Assembly: GCF_028994805.1 (NCBI RefSeq)
Contig: NZ_JAJQQP010000010.1
Span: forward strand, 236,248 to 300,247
Reading direction: 5' to 3'
From: Promicromonospora iranensis
GTDB lineage: Bacteria > Actinomycetota > Actinomycetes > Actinomycetales > Cellulomonadaceae
Length of the DNA stretch: 64,000 nucleotides
Below, piece after piece: positions 19,401 to 27,005 of the stretch. The translations under genes and the position numbers were made by a program. The notes below the pieces were generated by a model, which did no database searches, was not told the DNA's origin, and worked only from the letters and a program-made list of their open reading frames with translations. Every line of letters begins with the position of its first letter. Position 1 is the stretch's first letter.

Positions 19401-20349
19401 GCTCACCGCCGTCGAGCAGCAGCTCGGCGACGCCGCCGTCAGCACCCGCAGGACGGGCGGCGGTGACGGCCACCGTGCCGTGGGCGAGCGTGCCGTCGAC
19501 CGGGGTGAGGCGCGGGGCGCCGGTCGGGGCGTTGTTGACGCGGACCTCGTGGGCCGTCGTGTCGCCGTCCGCGGTCCGCGCCTCGATGGTGTGCTTGCCG
19601 TTCGACAGCGTCGTGGTGTCGAGGTCGGCGCGCAACCCGGTGGTGCTCTGCGGGTCGCCCTGGAGGAAGAACGAGAGCTCGGCACGGCGGAGCAGGCTGG
19701 TGTTGGTACCGCAGCTGCCGTCGCCGAACGCGTAGGTGTACTCGTTCTCCTCGCCGTCGGCAGTCTCGCCGAGCGGCTCGAGCGTGAAGTCGGAGAGCAC
19801 GAAGTCGTCGTGGTTCGCGCCGCAGCTGGTGTTGAACGTCCCGGCGACCACCTCGACGGTGTTCTCGCCCGTCACGAGGTACTCGTTGGGGATCTCCAGC
19901 TCGACGCGCTCGCTCGCGGCGTCGGGCAGGTAGATCGGCTCCGAGCCGTTGACCGACACGTAGTTCTTGTACCGCGCCTCGGTCGAGTTGCTCCCGACCG
20001 TGTAGCCGAGGACCGACGTGCCGAGCGTCGTGGTGGCGCCGGGCACGGCGGCGCCGTCGACGGTGAGTCGCTCGATGTCGTCGCCGGGGGCGACGGGCTC
20101 CGCCGCGACGGGCACCGTTCCCTCGAGGAACGCGCCGTCAGCCGGGGCGAGGACGGGGCCGCCTGCCGCCGGCGTCTCCGGCTCGTGCGGCGCACTCGCG
20201 GCCCTGCCTGCCGCGGTGCTGCCGGTGTCCACGGGAGCGGCGGACGACGACGTCGCGACCCATCCCGTCATCGCGAGCGTGGCCGCCGTGACCGCCGCGA
20301 CGAGACCGGCCTGCTGCCGACCCCGCTGTTTCCTGGTGACTGGCCGCAT
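16429..20349 (-). CDS. Secreted multidomain metallophosphoesterase with three internal repeats
   Basis: A 1306-residue secreted protein. It has a signal peptide near residues 15-36, three copies of a cysteine-containing module (about 113-230, 329-445, 463-580), Ig-like stretches (TDNTGPELVAVTPAEGDRL), then a calcineurin-like phosphoesterase and a C-terminal fibronectin-III-like domain (VRWTGLKPDRTYAWFVTAR). Metal motifs are Asp905-Thr-Gln907, GDITENN, Gly996-Asn-His-Asp999, LLTHDY and Gly1128-His-Arg-His1131; Gln at 907 replaces the usual His. In each module two cysteines are exactly 37 residues apart (176/213, 392/429, 527/564) in SCGAN and GDGSCG contexts. ATG 20349 follows GGGAGGAC. The modules may bind carbohydrate or surface; substrate unknown. 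Confidence 0.85.
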   Translation of the reverse strand: MRPVTRKQRGRQQAGLVAAVTAATLAMTGWVATSSSAAPVDTGSTAAGRAASAPHEPETPAAGGPVLAPADGAFLEGTVPVAAEPVAPGDDIERLTVDGAAVPGATTTLGTSVLGYTVGSNSTEARYKNYVSVNGSEPIYLPDAASERVELEIPNEYLVTGENTVEVVAGTFNTSCGANHDDFVLSDFTLEPLGETADGEENEYTYAFGDGSCGTNTSLLRRAELSFFLQGDPQSTTGLRADLDTTTLSNGKHTIEARTADGDTTAHEVRVNNAPTGAPRLTPVDGTLAHGTVAVTAARPAGADGGVAELLLDGGEPESLPTLGNGAATFSFDVGANSIDDAYHNFLLVNGSRVELGGDWASERVDVTIPASLLVPGDNTITLVAGDYASSCGANRDDFAVSGLDLVLDGATVTGHDVADSYALGDGSCGTDDSLLREVALTYTIDAPAVTQHPSLGAGDAVLAFDVGSNSMEARYGSYLEVNGHQLTMDERDYVSERVEITVPNEWLLAGWNRVDVVAGTLYGSSCGDNRDDYVLADPELIPAEGTASHVSMRASHNIGDGSCGSSVNPEVEVDWVFHVDAPARGLIAQVDTTALADGEHELAATSTTGETATRALFTDNTGPELVAVTPAEGDRLTSSVPLAVSVDDTSGVVQGPDVTLDGKEVTPGDLVGPGLSAGRHTLEVSATDGLGNEVTHEVPFVSAGIPDVPADVAPEPGAPGVGRTATLSAKVAEPDGGKVTASFSRAEILTPTSAWQGESDGVPTALQVPGQQRLSTKGLKPGDGRSADSPASADVTYQRFDVPVRGKVEAPVLRWEGAADPARLVSLRAWNPDTDAWDVVASARGAVDGPTVLEGAVTRDYVDRGKVHAMVTGEDPFADDIDAGDPDTFADPDDYDFSMVHYTDTQYLSEGAVEQETAQERAVWGSAYTSVMDWIVDNAAERKIAYVAHTGDITENNIRAIPPELEEQVAGEFEFASEAQGRIDAAGIPNGVVAGNHDNQSGTNPELFDEHFGPDRYEELAEGWENATYGGSMTPGSNENHYDLFSAGGLDFVVVGLSYGVTRDEAEWAAEIFDRYSDRNGILLTHDYLEPSTSPDGRGANFGGSDGPLLYNLLVKDNPNVFMVLAGHRHGVGTNVRPPVVGDIGGGVIELLADYQFYTVSAGQLGLTEIGGYRPTDRLRLGASFFRMLQFDVDRGEVSIDTYSPLLGEFGATEYDEDQRYNGLEDNMVLPVDLTSRTTSFTTESVVLYDPVHQIGEDTVASGDVASVRWTGLKPDRTYAWFVTARTSGGGTTTAPPAYFTTARR

Positions 20350-20550
20350 GGCCGTCCTCCCTGTGCTCCGTGAAAGGTGGGCGGCCCTGAGCACGCCCGG
20401 GGGTCAACCTGGACCGGGCGGGTGAACGGAACGGGAGCGACAGGCAACAATCGGACAAACTGTCCCCTCGTCCGGGCATCATCCCAGGTCAGCGGCAGCT
20501 ACGCGGGCGGGTGAACTTGGGGTGCGGGTGAGCGGGACACCACGGGGAAC

Positions 20551-20584
20551 GGCGAAGGCCCCCACCGTCGTGGGGGCCTTCGCC
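20551..20584 (-). terminator. Terminator after tRNA-Lys copy 1
   Basis: A perfect 15-bp GC-rich stem with a CGTC loop begins 6 bp beyond the encoded CCA end of the tRNA. It also separates the tRNA transcript from the phosphoesterase promoter region (20350-20550), in which I see no further feature. Confidence 0.85.
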
Positions 20585-20593
20585 GTGTTGTGG

Positions 20594-20666
<73 letters not shown>

Positions 20667-20734
20667 CTGCGACGGAAAGATTACCAGGGCCTGAGCCCTC
20701 TGGCGCACCGGTTTCTCCGTCTCACGACGGTCCC

Positions 20735-20759
20735 GCGGCCGCCCTCTGGAGGGGGCCGC
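20735..20759 (-). terminator. Probable terminator after tRNA-Lys copy 2
   Basis: A hairpin with a 6-bp GC stem (GCGGCC/GGCCGC), one bulged base and 4 inner pairs lies 13 bp beyond the encoded CCA of tRNA copy 2. It would end that transcript before copy 1. Confidence 0.6.
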
Positions 20760-20775
20760 CGGGCCGCCGTGCTGG

Positions 20776-20848
<73 letters not shown>

Positions 20849-20937
20849 GCAACGGGGAGAAACACTACCAGGACCAGCACCGTCATCGGTAACCGAACGA
20901 ACGGCCCGGACCTGTGAACTGCGCGACAGCCAGTGTT

Positions 20938-21303
20938 CTACAGGTACAGCCCCGTGGAGCCGGCCGCCTCGTCGCGCTCGGCCACGCCGTGCACGTCCCG
21001 CTCGCGCAGCAGCACGTAGTCCTTGCCCGCCAGGTCCACCTCGGCGCGCTCCTCGGGGTCGTACAGGACGCGGTCGCCGATGGCGACCTGCCGTACGTGC
21101 TCGCCCTTGGCCACCACGGTCGCCCACGCGAGCCGCTTGGGCCCGACGGCGGTCGCCGGGATCACGAGGCCGGCCGTCGACTGCCGCTCCGCCGAGTCCG
21201 TCTCGGGCTCCACCAGGAGCCGGTCGTGCAGCATGCGGATCGGGAGGGTGCCGGGCGTCGTAGCAGCGTTCATCACAGCGTTCGTCACAGCGGGGGTGCT
21301 CAC
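20938..21303 (-). CDS. GroES/Cpn10-like co-chaperonin
   Basis: A 121-residue protein with the chaperonin-10 fold: IRMLHDRLLVEPE, a mobile-loop-like stretch ERQSTAGLVIPATA, VVAKGEHVRQVAIGDRVLYDPEERAEVDLAGKDYVLLRERDVHGV. It differs from standard GroES in its extended N-terminus and the C-terminal tail AGSTGLYL, and no groEL is next to it, so it may be a divergent second copy. GTG 21303 is supported by TAGCGT ending 6 nt upstream (leaderless). It diverges from the peroxiredoxin gene; both have leaderless promoters in the 91-bp gap. Confidence 0.82.
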   Translation of the reverse strand: MSTPAVTNAVMNAATTPGTLPIRMLHDRLLVEPETDSAERQSTAGLVIPATAVGPKRLAWATVVAKGEHVRQVAIGDRVLYDPEERAEVDLAGKDYVLLRERDVHGVAERDEAAGSTGLYL

Positions 21304-21394
21304 AGGACAACGCTACGCGACCACCGGACGAGGCCGTCCACAGGTCCCGCCGCACGGACCGCCGTCGGCCCGTCGGGCGGCTACGGTTACGGGC

Positions 21395-21874
21395 ATGACC
21401 ACACGTCTCGCACCCGGGGACAAGGCTCCCGACTTCACGCTCCCGACCGCCGACGGCGCGACCGTCCGCCTCGCCGACCTGGCCCAGAACACGACCAAGG
21501 GCGTCATCGTGTATTTCTACCCGGCCGCCGCGACGCCGGGCTGCACCAAGGAGGCGTGCGACTTCCGCGACTCCCTGGCGTCCCTGCAGGGCGCCGGCTA
21601 CGCCGTCGTCGGCATCTCCCCCGACAAGGTGTCGAAGCTGACCAAGTTCGCCGACGCCGAGACGCTGACGTTCCCGCTCGCGTCCGACGAGGACCACGCG
21701 ACGCTGGAGGCCTACGGCGCCTGGGGCGAGAAGCAGAACTACGGCAAGACGTACGTCGGTGTGATTCGCTCCACCGTCGTGGTGAACCCGGACCTGACGG
21801 TGGCCGAGTCCTTCTACAACGTCCGGGCGACCGGTCACGTGGCCCGGGTGCGCAAGGTGCTGGCTCTCGACTGA
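21395..21874 (+). CDS. bcp: Thioredoxin-dependent peroxiredoxin (BCP type)
   Basis: A 159-residue BCP/PrxQ peroxiredoxin that reduces hydroperoxides with thioredoxin. The peroxidatic Cys50 is in YPAAATPGCTKEACDF and Cys55 is the resolving cysteine, four residues apart as in PrxQ. ATG 21395 is leaderless: TACGGT lies 7 nt upstream and no Shine-Dalgarno is present. Its stop overlaps the start of the acyl-CoA dehydrogenase gene (TGATG), so the two are coupled. A thioredoxin gene lies 1.4 kb away. Confidence 0.93.
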   Translation: MTTRLAPGDKAPDFTLPTADGATVRLADLAQNTTKGVIVYFYPAAATPGCTKEACDFRDSLASLQGAGYAVVGISPDKVSKLTKFADAETLTFPLASDEDHATLEAYGAWGEKQNYGKTYVGVIRSTVVVNPDLTVAESFYNVRATGHVARVRKVLALD

Positions 21875-23085
21875 TGGGCTCACCCGCCGACCTGCTCGAC
21901 ATCGACTCGGAGCTGAGCGACGCCGAGCTGGCCACGCGCGAGAAGGTCCGTGAGTTCGTGGACCGGCGCATCCGCCCGAACATCGCCCGCTGGTTCGCCG
22001 ACGCGCACTTCCCGCGCGAGCTCGTTCCCGAGTTCGGCGAGCTCGGCCTGCTCGGCATGCACCTGGACGGGTACGGCTGCGCCGGCCGGTCCGCCGTCGA
22101 GTACGGGCTGGCGGTGCAGGAGCTGGAGGCCGGCGACTCGGGCATCCGCACCTTCGTCTCGGTGCAGGGTTCGCTGGCGATGTCGGCGATCCACAAGCAC
22201 GGCTCCGAGGAGCAGAAGCAGCGGTGGCTCCCCCGCATGGCGACCGGAGAGGCGGTCGGCTGCTTCGGGCTCACCGAGCCCGGCGCGGGCTCCGACCCGG
22301 CGAGCATGACCACGCGCGCCCGGTTCGAGCCAGGCAGCGAGAGCGGCGACTCCGGCGGCGAGTGGGTGCTGGACGGTGCCAAGCGGTGGATCGGCATGGC
22401 CTCGTTCGCGGACATCGCGATCATCTGGGCCAAGGTCGCCGAGCCGCAGGAGGGTGGCGGCGAGCGGGACCGGGTGCGCGGGTTCATCGTGCCGACGTCG
22501 GCCCTGGGGTTCACCGCGGTGCCGATCGAGCCGAAGCTGTCGATGCGCGCGTCCGTGCAGTGCGACATCACGCTGGACGGCGTGCGCGTGCCCGCCGACG
22601 CCCTACTGCCCGAGCACCCCGGACTCGCGGGGCCGTTCGCCTGCCTGGACGAGGCGCGCTACGGCATCGTGTGGGGCACGGTCGGCGCCGCGCGGGACGC
22701 GTTCGAGGCGGCCCTGTCCTATGCCAAGGAGCGCGAGCAGTTCGGCACGCCGATCGCGGGCTTCCAGCTCACGCAGGCCAAGCTCGTCGACATGGCGCTG
22801 GAGATCACCAAGGCTCAGCTCATGGCGCTGCGCCTCGGCCGGCTCAAGGACGCCGGGCGGCTGGAGGGGCACATGATCTCGGCGGGCAAGCTGAACAACG
22901 CCCGCATCGCCATCACGATCTGCCGGGAAGCGCGCACGGTGCTGGGTGGCAACGGCATCACGCTGGACCACTCGCCGATGCGGCACGCCAGCAACCTGGA
23001 GTCGGTCCGCACCTACGAGGGCACCGACGAGGTCCACACGCTGGTGCTCGGGCGGCACATCACGGGGCTCGCCGCATTCCGCTGA
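21874..23085 (+). CDS. Acyl-CoA dehydrogenase (glutaryl-CoA dehydrogenase-like)
   Basis: A 403-residue FAD enzyme. It shows VGCFGLTEPGAGSDPASM, VLDGAKRWIGMASFAD (FAD and acyl site), GFQLTQAKLVDMALEI and GGNGITLDH. The catalytic base is Glu382 in VRTYEGTDEVH, the position used by glutaryl-CoA dehydrogenases, and the overall pattern fits that branch; crotonyl-CoA formation is therefore possible but not proven. The ATG overlaps the stop of bcp by one base, so it relies on translational coupling or bcp read-through. tRNA-Leu follows 31 bp later. Confidence 0.9.
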   Translation: MGSPADLLDIDSELSDAELATREKVREFVDRRIRPNIARWFADAHFPRELVPEFGELGLLGMHLDGYGCAGRSAVEYGLAVQELEAGDSGIRTFVSVQGSLAMSAIHKHGSEEQKQRWLPRMATGEAVGCFGLTEPGAGSDPASMTTRARFEPGSESGDSGGEWVLDGAKRWIGMASFADIAIIWAKVAEPQEGGGERDRVRGFIVPTSALGFTAVPIEPKLSMRASVQCDITLDGVRVPADALLPEHPGLAGPFACLDEARYGIVWGTVGAARDAFEAALSYAKEREQFGTPIAGFQLTQAKLVDMALEITKAQLMALRLGRLKDAGRLEGHMISAGKLNNARIAITICREARTVLGGNGITLDHSPMRHASNLESVRTYEGTDEVHTLVLGRHITGLAAFR

Positions 23086-23116
23086 CCTGCCCCTGGACCC
23101 GTAGACTGTGCGCCGC

Positions 23117-23198
23117 GCGCGAGTGGCGTAATTGGCAGCCGCGCCAGGTTTAGGTCCTGGTGTCTTCGGACGTGGGGGTTCGAGTCCCCCCTCGCGCA
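23117..23198 (+). tRNA. tRNA-Leu (anticodon TAG)
   Basis: An 82-nt class II tRNA. Acceptor GCGCGAG pairs with CTCGCGC; anticodon arm CCAGG-TTTAGGT-CCTGG gives TAG; a long variable arm (TGTCTTCGGACG) precedes T-arm GGGGG-TTCGAGT-CCCCC. CCA is not encoded. Confidence 0.96.
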
Positions 23199-23215
23199 CA
23201 GTGGTCCGGCAGACG

Positions 23216-23250
23216 GCGACGGCCGCCTCCCGTGGGGAGACGGCCGTCGC
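23216..23250. terminator. Terminator between tRNA-Leu and trxA
   Basis: A 10-bp stem GCGACGGCCG/CGGCCGTCGC encloses a second pairing CTCCC/GGGAG. It lies between the convergent tRNA-Leu and thioredoxin genes and can act on both. Confidence 0.8.
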
Positions 23251-23279
23251 TGCTGCTCAGCCCTCTCGGGCCGGCCGGA

Positions 23280-23642
23280 TCAGTTCTGCTGGGCTGCGAG
23301 GTCCTTCTTCACGGCCTCCATGTCGAGCCCGCGGACCGCCTCGACGACCTCGGCGAGACCCTTGGCCGGCAGCGCGCCCGCCTGGCGGAACACGAGCACG
23401 CCGTCGCGGAACGCCATCAGCGTGGGGATGGACGTCACCTGCGCGGCGGACGAGATGCCGGGGTTCGCGTCCGTGTCGATCTTGGCGTGCACGATGTCGG
23501 TGTTCTTGTCCGAGGACGCCTCGAAGACCGGTCCGAACATCTTGCACGGCGGGCACCAGGTGGCCCAGAAGTCCACGAGGACTATCTCGTTGTCGCTGAC
23601 GGTCTTCTCGAACGTGGCGTCAGTGATGTCGACGGTGGCCAT
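23280..23642 (-). CDS. trxA: Thioredoxin
   Basis: A 120-residue thioredoxin with the active site DFWATWCPPCKMFGP (Cys30 and Cys33) and the cis-proline in TSIPTLMAF. The redox motif is CPPC, not the usual CGPC, which in the family changes redox potential. The ATG is preceded by GAGGAAACGAGAC. It converges with tRNA-Leu across the terminator and diverges from the NUDIX-like gene. It could reduce the nearby BCP peroxiredoxin; that link is inference. Confidence 0.93.
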   Translation of the reverse strand: MATVDITDATFEKTVSDNEIVLVDFWATWCPPCKMFGPVFEASSDKNTDIVHAKIDTDANPGISSAAQVTSIPTLMAFRDGVLVFRQAGALPAKGLAEVVEAVRGLDMEAVKKDLAAQQN

Positions 23643-23798
23643 GTCTCGTTTCCTCTCGTTGGACGTCTCCTTCGTGCAGCGCAGTTCTGCTCTCCGCTAT
23701 TCCAGGAACAGCGCCTCGGTGAGCGGTACGACACCCCTGCGCCGGTCCGACGGCGCGGGGTAAGGCAGCGTGCGGCCCGAACTGGTAGAACGGACCCC

Positions 23799-24371
23799 GT
23801 GACGGACACTGCCGACTACCCACCCGACGACGAGTTCTACCGCGACCCCTCCCAGGTATCGGGGTGGCTGACCGACGAGGACCTCGCGGTCGTGCGGGCG
23901 CAGCTCCCCCTCGTGTACGTCGACGCCGTACCGGTCCGGGTCGACGACTCGGGTGACGTGGTCGCCGTCGGGCTGCTGCTGCGCGTGAACACGCAGGGCA
24001 CGATGACGCGGGCCGTGGTCTCGGGGCGCGTCATGTACCACGAGCGCCTCCGGGACGCGCTGCTGCGGCACATCGAGAAGGACCTCGGCCCGGTGGCGCT
24101 GCCGCAGGTGCCGCCGTCGCCGCAGCCGTTCACCGTCGCCGAGTACTTCCCGACACCAGGCATCACGCCGTTCCACGACCCGCGTCAGCACGCGGTGTCG
24201 CTCGCGTACGTCGTGCCCGTCACCGGTGACTGCCGCCCGCAGCAGAACGCCCTGGACCTCGCCTGGCTGACGCCGGAGGAGGCGTGCGCCGACGACGTCC
24301 AGGCCGAGATGATGAACGGTCAAGGCATGCTGCTCAAGCAGGCGATGGCTCACGTGGGGCGGCTCCCGTAG
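23799..24371 (+). CDS. NUDIX-like protein (DUF4916 type) with degenerate box
   Basis: A 190-residue protein of the DUF4916/NUDIX-like kind. The NUDIX position is occupied by GRVMYHERLRDALLRHIEK and DLGP, which keeps the G-x5-E-x7-R spacing but changes REUxEExG to RHIEKDLG, so several metal-binding glutamates are missing. Catalysis may be altered or lost. GTG 23799 has no ribosome site; TAGAAC lies 7 nt upstream, a leaderless-like arrangement. Confidence 0.75.
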   Translation: MTDTADYPPDDEFYRDPSQVSGWLTDEDLAVVRAQLPLVYVDAVPVRVDDSGDVVAVGLLLRVNTQGTMTRAVVSGRVMYHERLRDALLRHIEKDLGPVALPQVPPSPQPFTVAEYFPTPGITPFHDPRQHAVSLAYVVPVTGDCRPQQNALDLAWLTPEEACADDVQAEMMNGQGMLLKQAMAHVGRLP

Positions 24372-24449
24372 TGTCGTGATGTCCGACTCCTCCGCACCTG
24401 CGGTATAACGTCCCAGGCGCCCGACGGTCGGCGCCCGGACGGGAGCACG

Positions 24450-25187
24450 ATGGGGCGCCACAGGGTTGCGGGGCGGCTGGCAACAGGGCTGGGCGGGAGC
24501 CTGCTCCTGCCGTTCCTGGTGGAGCTCAGCATGGCGTCCATGCTGGGCGAGCACTTCAGCGTGCGCCGCGGCGTGATCTTCGTGGGTGTCCTGGCGGGCG
24601 GGTCGGGGCTGCTGCTCGCCGTGGACCGGCTCGCCGAGTACCGCAAGCATCGTGCGGAGCAGCGGGCGCGGCCCGACGTCGCGCAGGCCCCCGCCGAGCA
24701 CGTCGCCCACCACGCGCTCGCGCCCTACGGCCCGGAGACCGACGGCGTGGTCGCGCTGTGCGCGTCCCGGCTCGGTGTCTCGTCACTGCACTACGTCGCG
24801 TACCACGCGCGCGGCAAAGGGCTCTTCCGGGTGGATGTCCTGGACCACCCCGACCTGGCGCCGCTGGTCGGCCTGGCGACGCCGGACCGGCACCGCCGCA
24901 TCTACGAGAACTACGGCACGCGGCTCAAGGCCCTCATGGCCCACCTCGACGACGACTTCGACGAGCTCGACAGCGGACGCCTGGTCCGGCTCGTCCTCGA
25001 CGTCGAGAAGGGTGCCGTGTTCGTCATCGAGGTGCACGAGCACTCCGGCAGGTATCTTCTCGGCGTGACGCTCGACCAGTCGCACGTGGACACCGCCGAC
25101 GAGGAGATGCGCAGGCTCACCGCGGAGATCCGCCAGTACCTGGGGCACCCGGCGATGCCCACGACGGGCGGCAGGAACCACACCTAG
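24450..25187 (+). CDS. Membrane protein of unknown function
   Basis: A 245-residue protein. Two helices lie at residues 10-30 and 40-57 (VIFVGVLAGGSGLLLAVDRL); the rest, from about residue 60, is a soluble domain rich in charged residues with LFRVDVLDHPDLAPLVGLATPDRHRRIYENYG and GAVFVIEVHEHSGRYLLGVTL. I do not recognise the family. GGGAGCACG precedes the ATG, and TATAAC upstream at 24402 may be its -10. Its last 4 bases overlap the end of the ABC-F gene on the other strand. Confidence 0.65.
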   Translation: MGRHRVAGRLATGLGGSLLLPFLVELSMASMLGEHFSVRRGVIFVGVLAGGSGLLLAVDRLAEYRKHRAEQRARPDVAQAPAEHVAHHALAPYGPETDGVVALCASRLGVSSLHYVAYHARGKGLFRVDVLDHPDLAPLVGLATPDRHRRIYENYGTRLKALMAHLDDDFDELDSGRLVRLVLDVEKGAVFVIEVHEHSGRYLLGVTLDQSHVDTADEEMRRLTAEIRQYLGHPAMPTTGGRNHT

Positions 25188-26833
25188 CTCAGGTCCAGGA
25201 CGGGCCAGTCCTCCAGGTCCGTGCGCATCCGCCGGTCATGGGTCGCCACCACCACGGCGCACGGCGTCACCTGCAGCGCCCGGGTCAGCTCGTCGACGAG
25301 GTCGATCGACAGGTGGTTCGTCGGCTCGTCCAGGAGCAGCAGGTGCGGCGCGTGCAGGAGCGCCCGTGCCAGCTCGAACCGGCGGCGCTGCCCCGCGGAC
25401 AGCTCGGCGAGCGGCCGGTCCAGGTCCTCCTCGCTGAGCAGGCCCAGACCCGCGACGGGCACCAGGTGGTCCGGGTCCAGCTCGCCCGAGGCGAGCAGCC
25501 GGAGCGCCTCGTCGGCGTACGTCTCGAACCCGGTCCGCAACCGCGCCTTGCCGGTGATGGGCTCACTCTCCTGGCCCACGACGCCGATCCGCGCACCGGG
25601 TGCGACGAACCGGCTCCCCCGGTCCAGCTCGAGCGTGCCGGCCAGTGCGCCGAGCAGCGTCGACTTGCCGGTGCCGTTCGGCCCCACGATGAGCAGCCGG
25701 CCCGACGGCGGGACGGCGACCCGCGTGCCGGGCAGGTCCAGCCGGGCGCCGCCTCCGTCGTCCGTGCCGTGCGGCAGACCGACGCGCGGCGAGCGGACCT
25801 CGACCACCGGCTGAGCCGGGTCCCAGCCCGGCGACATCGCCGGCAGGTCCGGGAAGAGCAGCTCCACGGGCGGCACCGGCACCTCGATCGCTTCCGCCTC
25901 GAGCTTCTGGACGAGCCGGTCCGCGGCCTTGACGTGGATCCGGGCGTGGGTGGCGCGCCGGTGCTTCTGCGAGCCCTTCGCGGGGCGCCACTCGTCGGAC
26001 AGGCCCTCGTACGACTCGTCGAGCCGCTCCGCGAGCGCCGCCGCCCGCTTGCGCTCCGCCCGGTAGCGCTGCCGCCAGCGGTGCAGGGACTGGTTCTTCG
26101 CGAACCGGTAGGCCAGGTAGCCCGGCTGCCCGTAGAGCACGGGCCTGCCGTCCCAGGACGGGTCGAGGTCGAGGATCGCGGTGGCGACGTCGTCCAGCAG
26201 CTCGCGGTCGTGCGTGACCAGCACGACGCCGCCCCGCCATGCGACGAGCTCGCCGGTGAGGAACTCGATGGCGGAGTCGTCGAGATGGTTGGTGGGCTCG
26301 TCCAGCAGGAGCAGGTCGGAGCGCTCGGCGAGGCGGCAGGCGAGGCGGACCCGGAACCGCTCCCCCACGCTGAGCCGGTCGAGCCGGCGGCCGGGGTCGC
26401 GGGGCGCACCCAGCCGCGTCAGGGCCACCTCGACGCGCCGGTCGGCGTCCCAGACCGCGAGGTGCTCGGCGAGCGACAGGGTACGTTCGAGCACCGCGAG
26501 GTCTCCCGAGCCGTGGTCGAAGGCTGCGGCCGCGGCCTCGAGCTCGGCCGCCGCGGCCCGCAGGCCGTCGAGCGTGCCGGCGACGACGTCGCCGATGGTC
26601 TGTCCGGGTGCGGGGTGGAGCTCCTGCTCGACGAGGGCCACGGAACCGTGCCGGCGGACCTCGCCCGACTTCGGCTGCAGGTCACCGGCCAGCAGGTGGA
26701 GGAACGTGGACTTGCCGGACCCGTTCTCCCCCACGACGCCGAGCCGCGTGCCGTCGCTCACCGTGCAGCTCACACCGGCCAGCACGTCCCGCCCGGGGTA
26801 CGCGAAAGCAAGGTCCTGGGCGACAAGATGCAT
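25184..26833 (-). CDS. ABC-F ATPase (ribosome-associated type)
   Basis: A 549-residue soluble protein with two ABC domains. Walker A motifs are GENGSGKST and GPNGTGKST; signatures are LSVGE and LSAGQ; both Walker B/Q segments read LLLDEPTNHL. The interdomain linker (about 240-320) is arginine-rich with long helices, as in proteins that enter the ribosomal E-site. There is no membrane domain. The layout fits antibiotic-resistance or translation-factor ABC-F proteins of actinobacteria; which one is unknown. ATG 26833 is leaderless, with TAGGCT ending 6 nt upstream. Confidence 0.9.
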   Translation of the reverse strand: MHLVAQDLAFAYPGRDVLAGVSCTVSDGTRLGVVGENGSGKSTFLHLLAGDLQPKSGEVRRHGSVALVEQELHPAPGQTIGDVVAGTLDGLRAAAAELEAAAAAFDHGSGDLAVLERTLSLAEHLAVWDADRRVEVALTRLGAPRDPGRRLDRLSVGERFRVRLACRLAERSDLLLLDEPTNHLDDSAIEFLTGELVAWRGGVVLVTHDRELLDDVATAILDLDPSWDGRPVLYGQPGYLAYRFAKNQSLHRWRQRYRAERKRAAALAERLDESYEGLSDEWRPAKGSQKHRRATHARIHVKAADRLVQKLEAEAIEVPVPPVELLFPDLPAMSPGWDPAQPVVEVRSPRVGLPHGTDDGGGARLDLPGTRVAVPPSGRLLIVGPNGTGKSTLLGALAGTLELDRGSRFVAPGARIGVVGQESEPITGKARLRTGFETYADEALRLLASGELDPDHLVPVAGLGLLSEEDLDRPLAELSAGQRRRFELARALLHAPHLLLLDEPTNHLSIDLVDELTRALQVTPCAVVVATHDRRMRTDLEDWPVLDLS

Positions 26834-26898
26834 CTGACAAGCCTACGGGCCGTTCCGGAACGGGCTGACAGCTCGTGCGGGCACGCCTGCGACACAGC

Positions 26899-26933
26899 GC
26901 GGTGCCCGACGCCGTCGCGACGTCGGGCACCGC
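26899..26933. terminator. Hairpin downstream of the acetate symporter, distal
   Basis: A perfect 13-bp stem (26899-26911 with 26921-26933) closes a 9-nt loop. It lies between the symporter stop (27006) and the ABC-F start (26833) and could end the symporter transcript. Confidence 0.7.
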
Positions 26934-26940
26934 AGGGATG

Positions 26941-26994
26941 CTGTGGGTACGCAGCGGGGGGGTATCCAGGGGCGGATGTACTGCGTACCCACAG
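26941..26994. repeat. 14-bp inverted repeat just after the acetate symporter
   Basis: CTGTGGGTACGCAG at 26941-26954 is exactly repeated in inverse at 26981-26994, 26 nt apart. With its position 11 bp beyond the symporter stop it may be an mRNA 3' stem, but the arms are only moderately GC-rich and the loop is long for a terminator. Confidence 0.6.
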
Positions 26995-27005
26995 CGAGGA
27001 GGTGA

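Noticed and set aside
16429..20349. Assembly duplication as the cause of the three repeats in the phosphoesterase
   Set aside because: The modules are diverged at both DNA and protein level, with only key residues and the 37-residue cysteine spacing kept, so they are old repeats.
16588..20373. A 1261-codon open frame on the plus strand
   Set aside because: It is the exact antisense of the phosphoesterase gene, lacks any signal or motif, is rich in Arg/Val/Gly as expected of a GC-rich shadow frame, and has no ribosome site.
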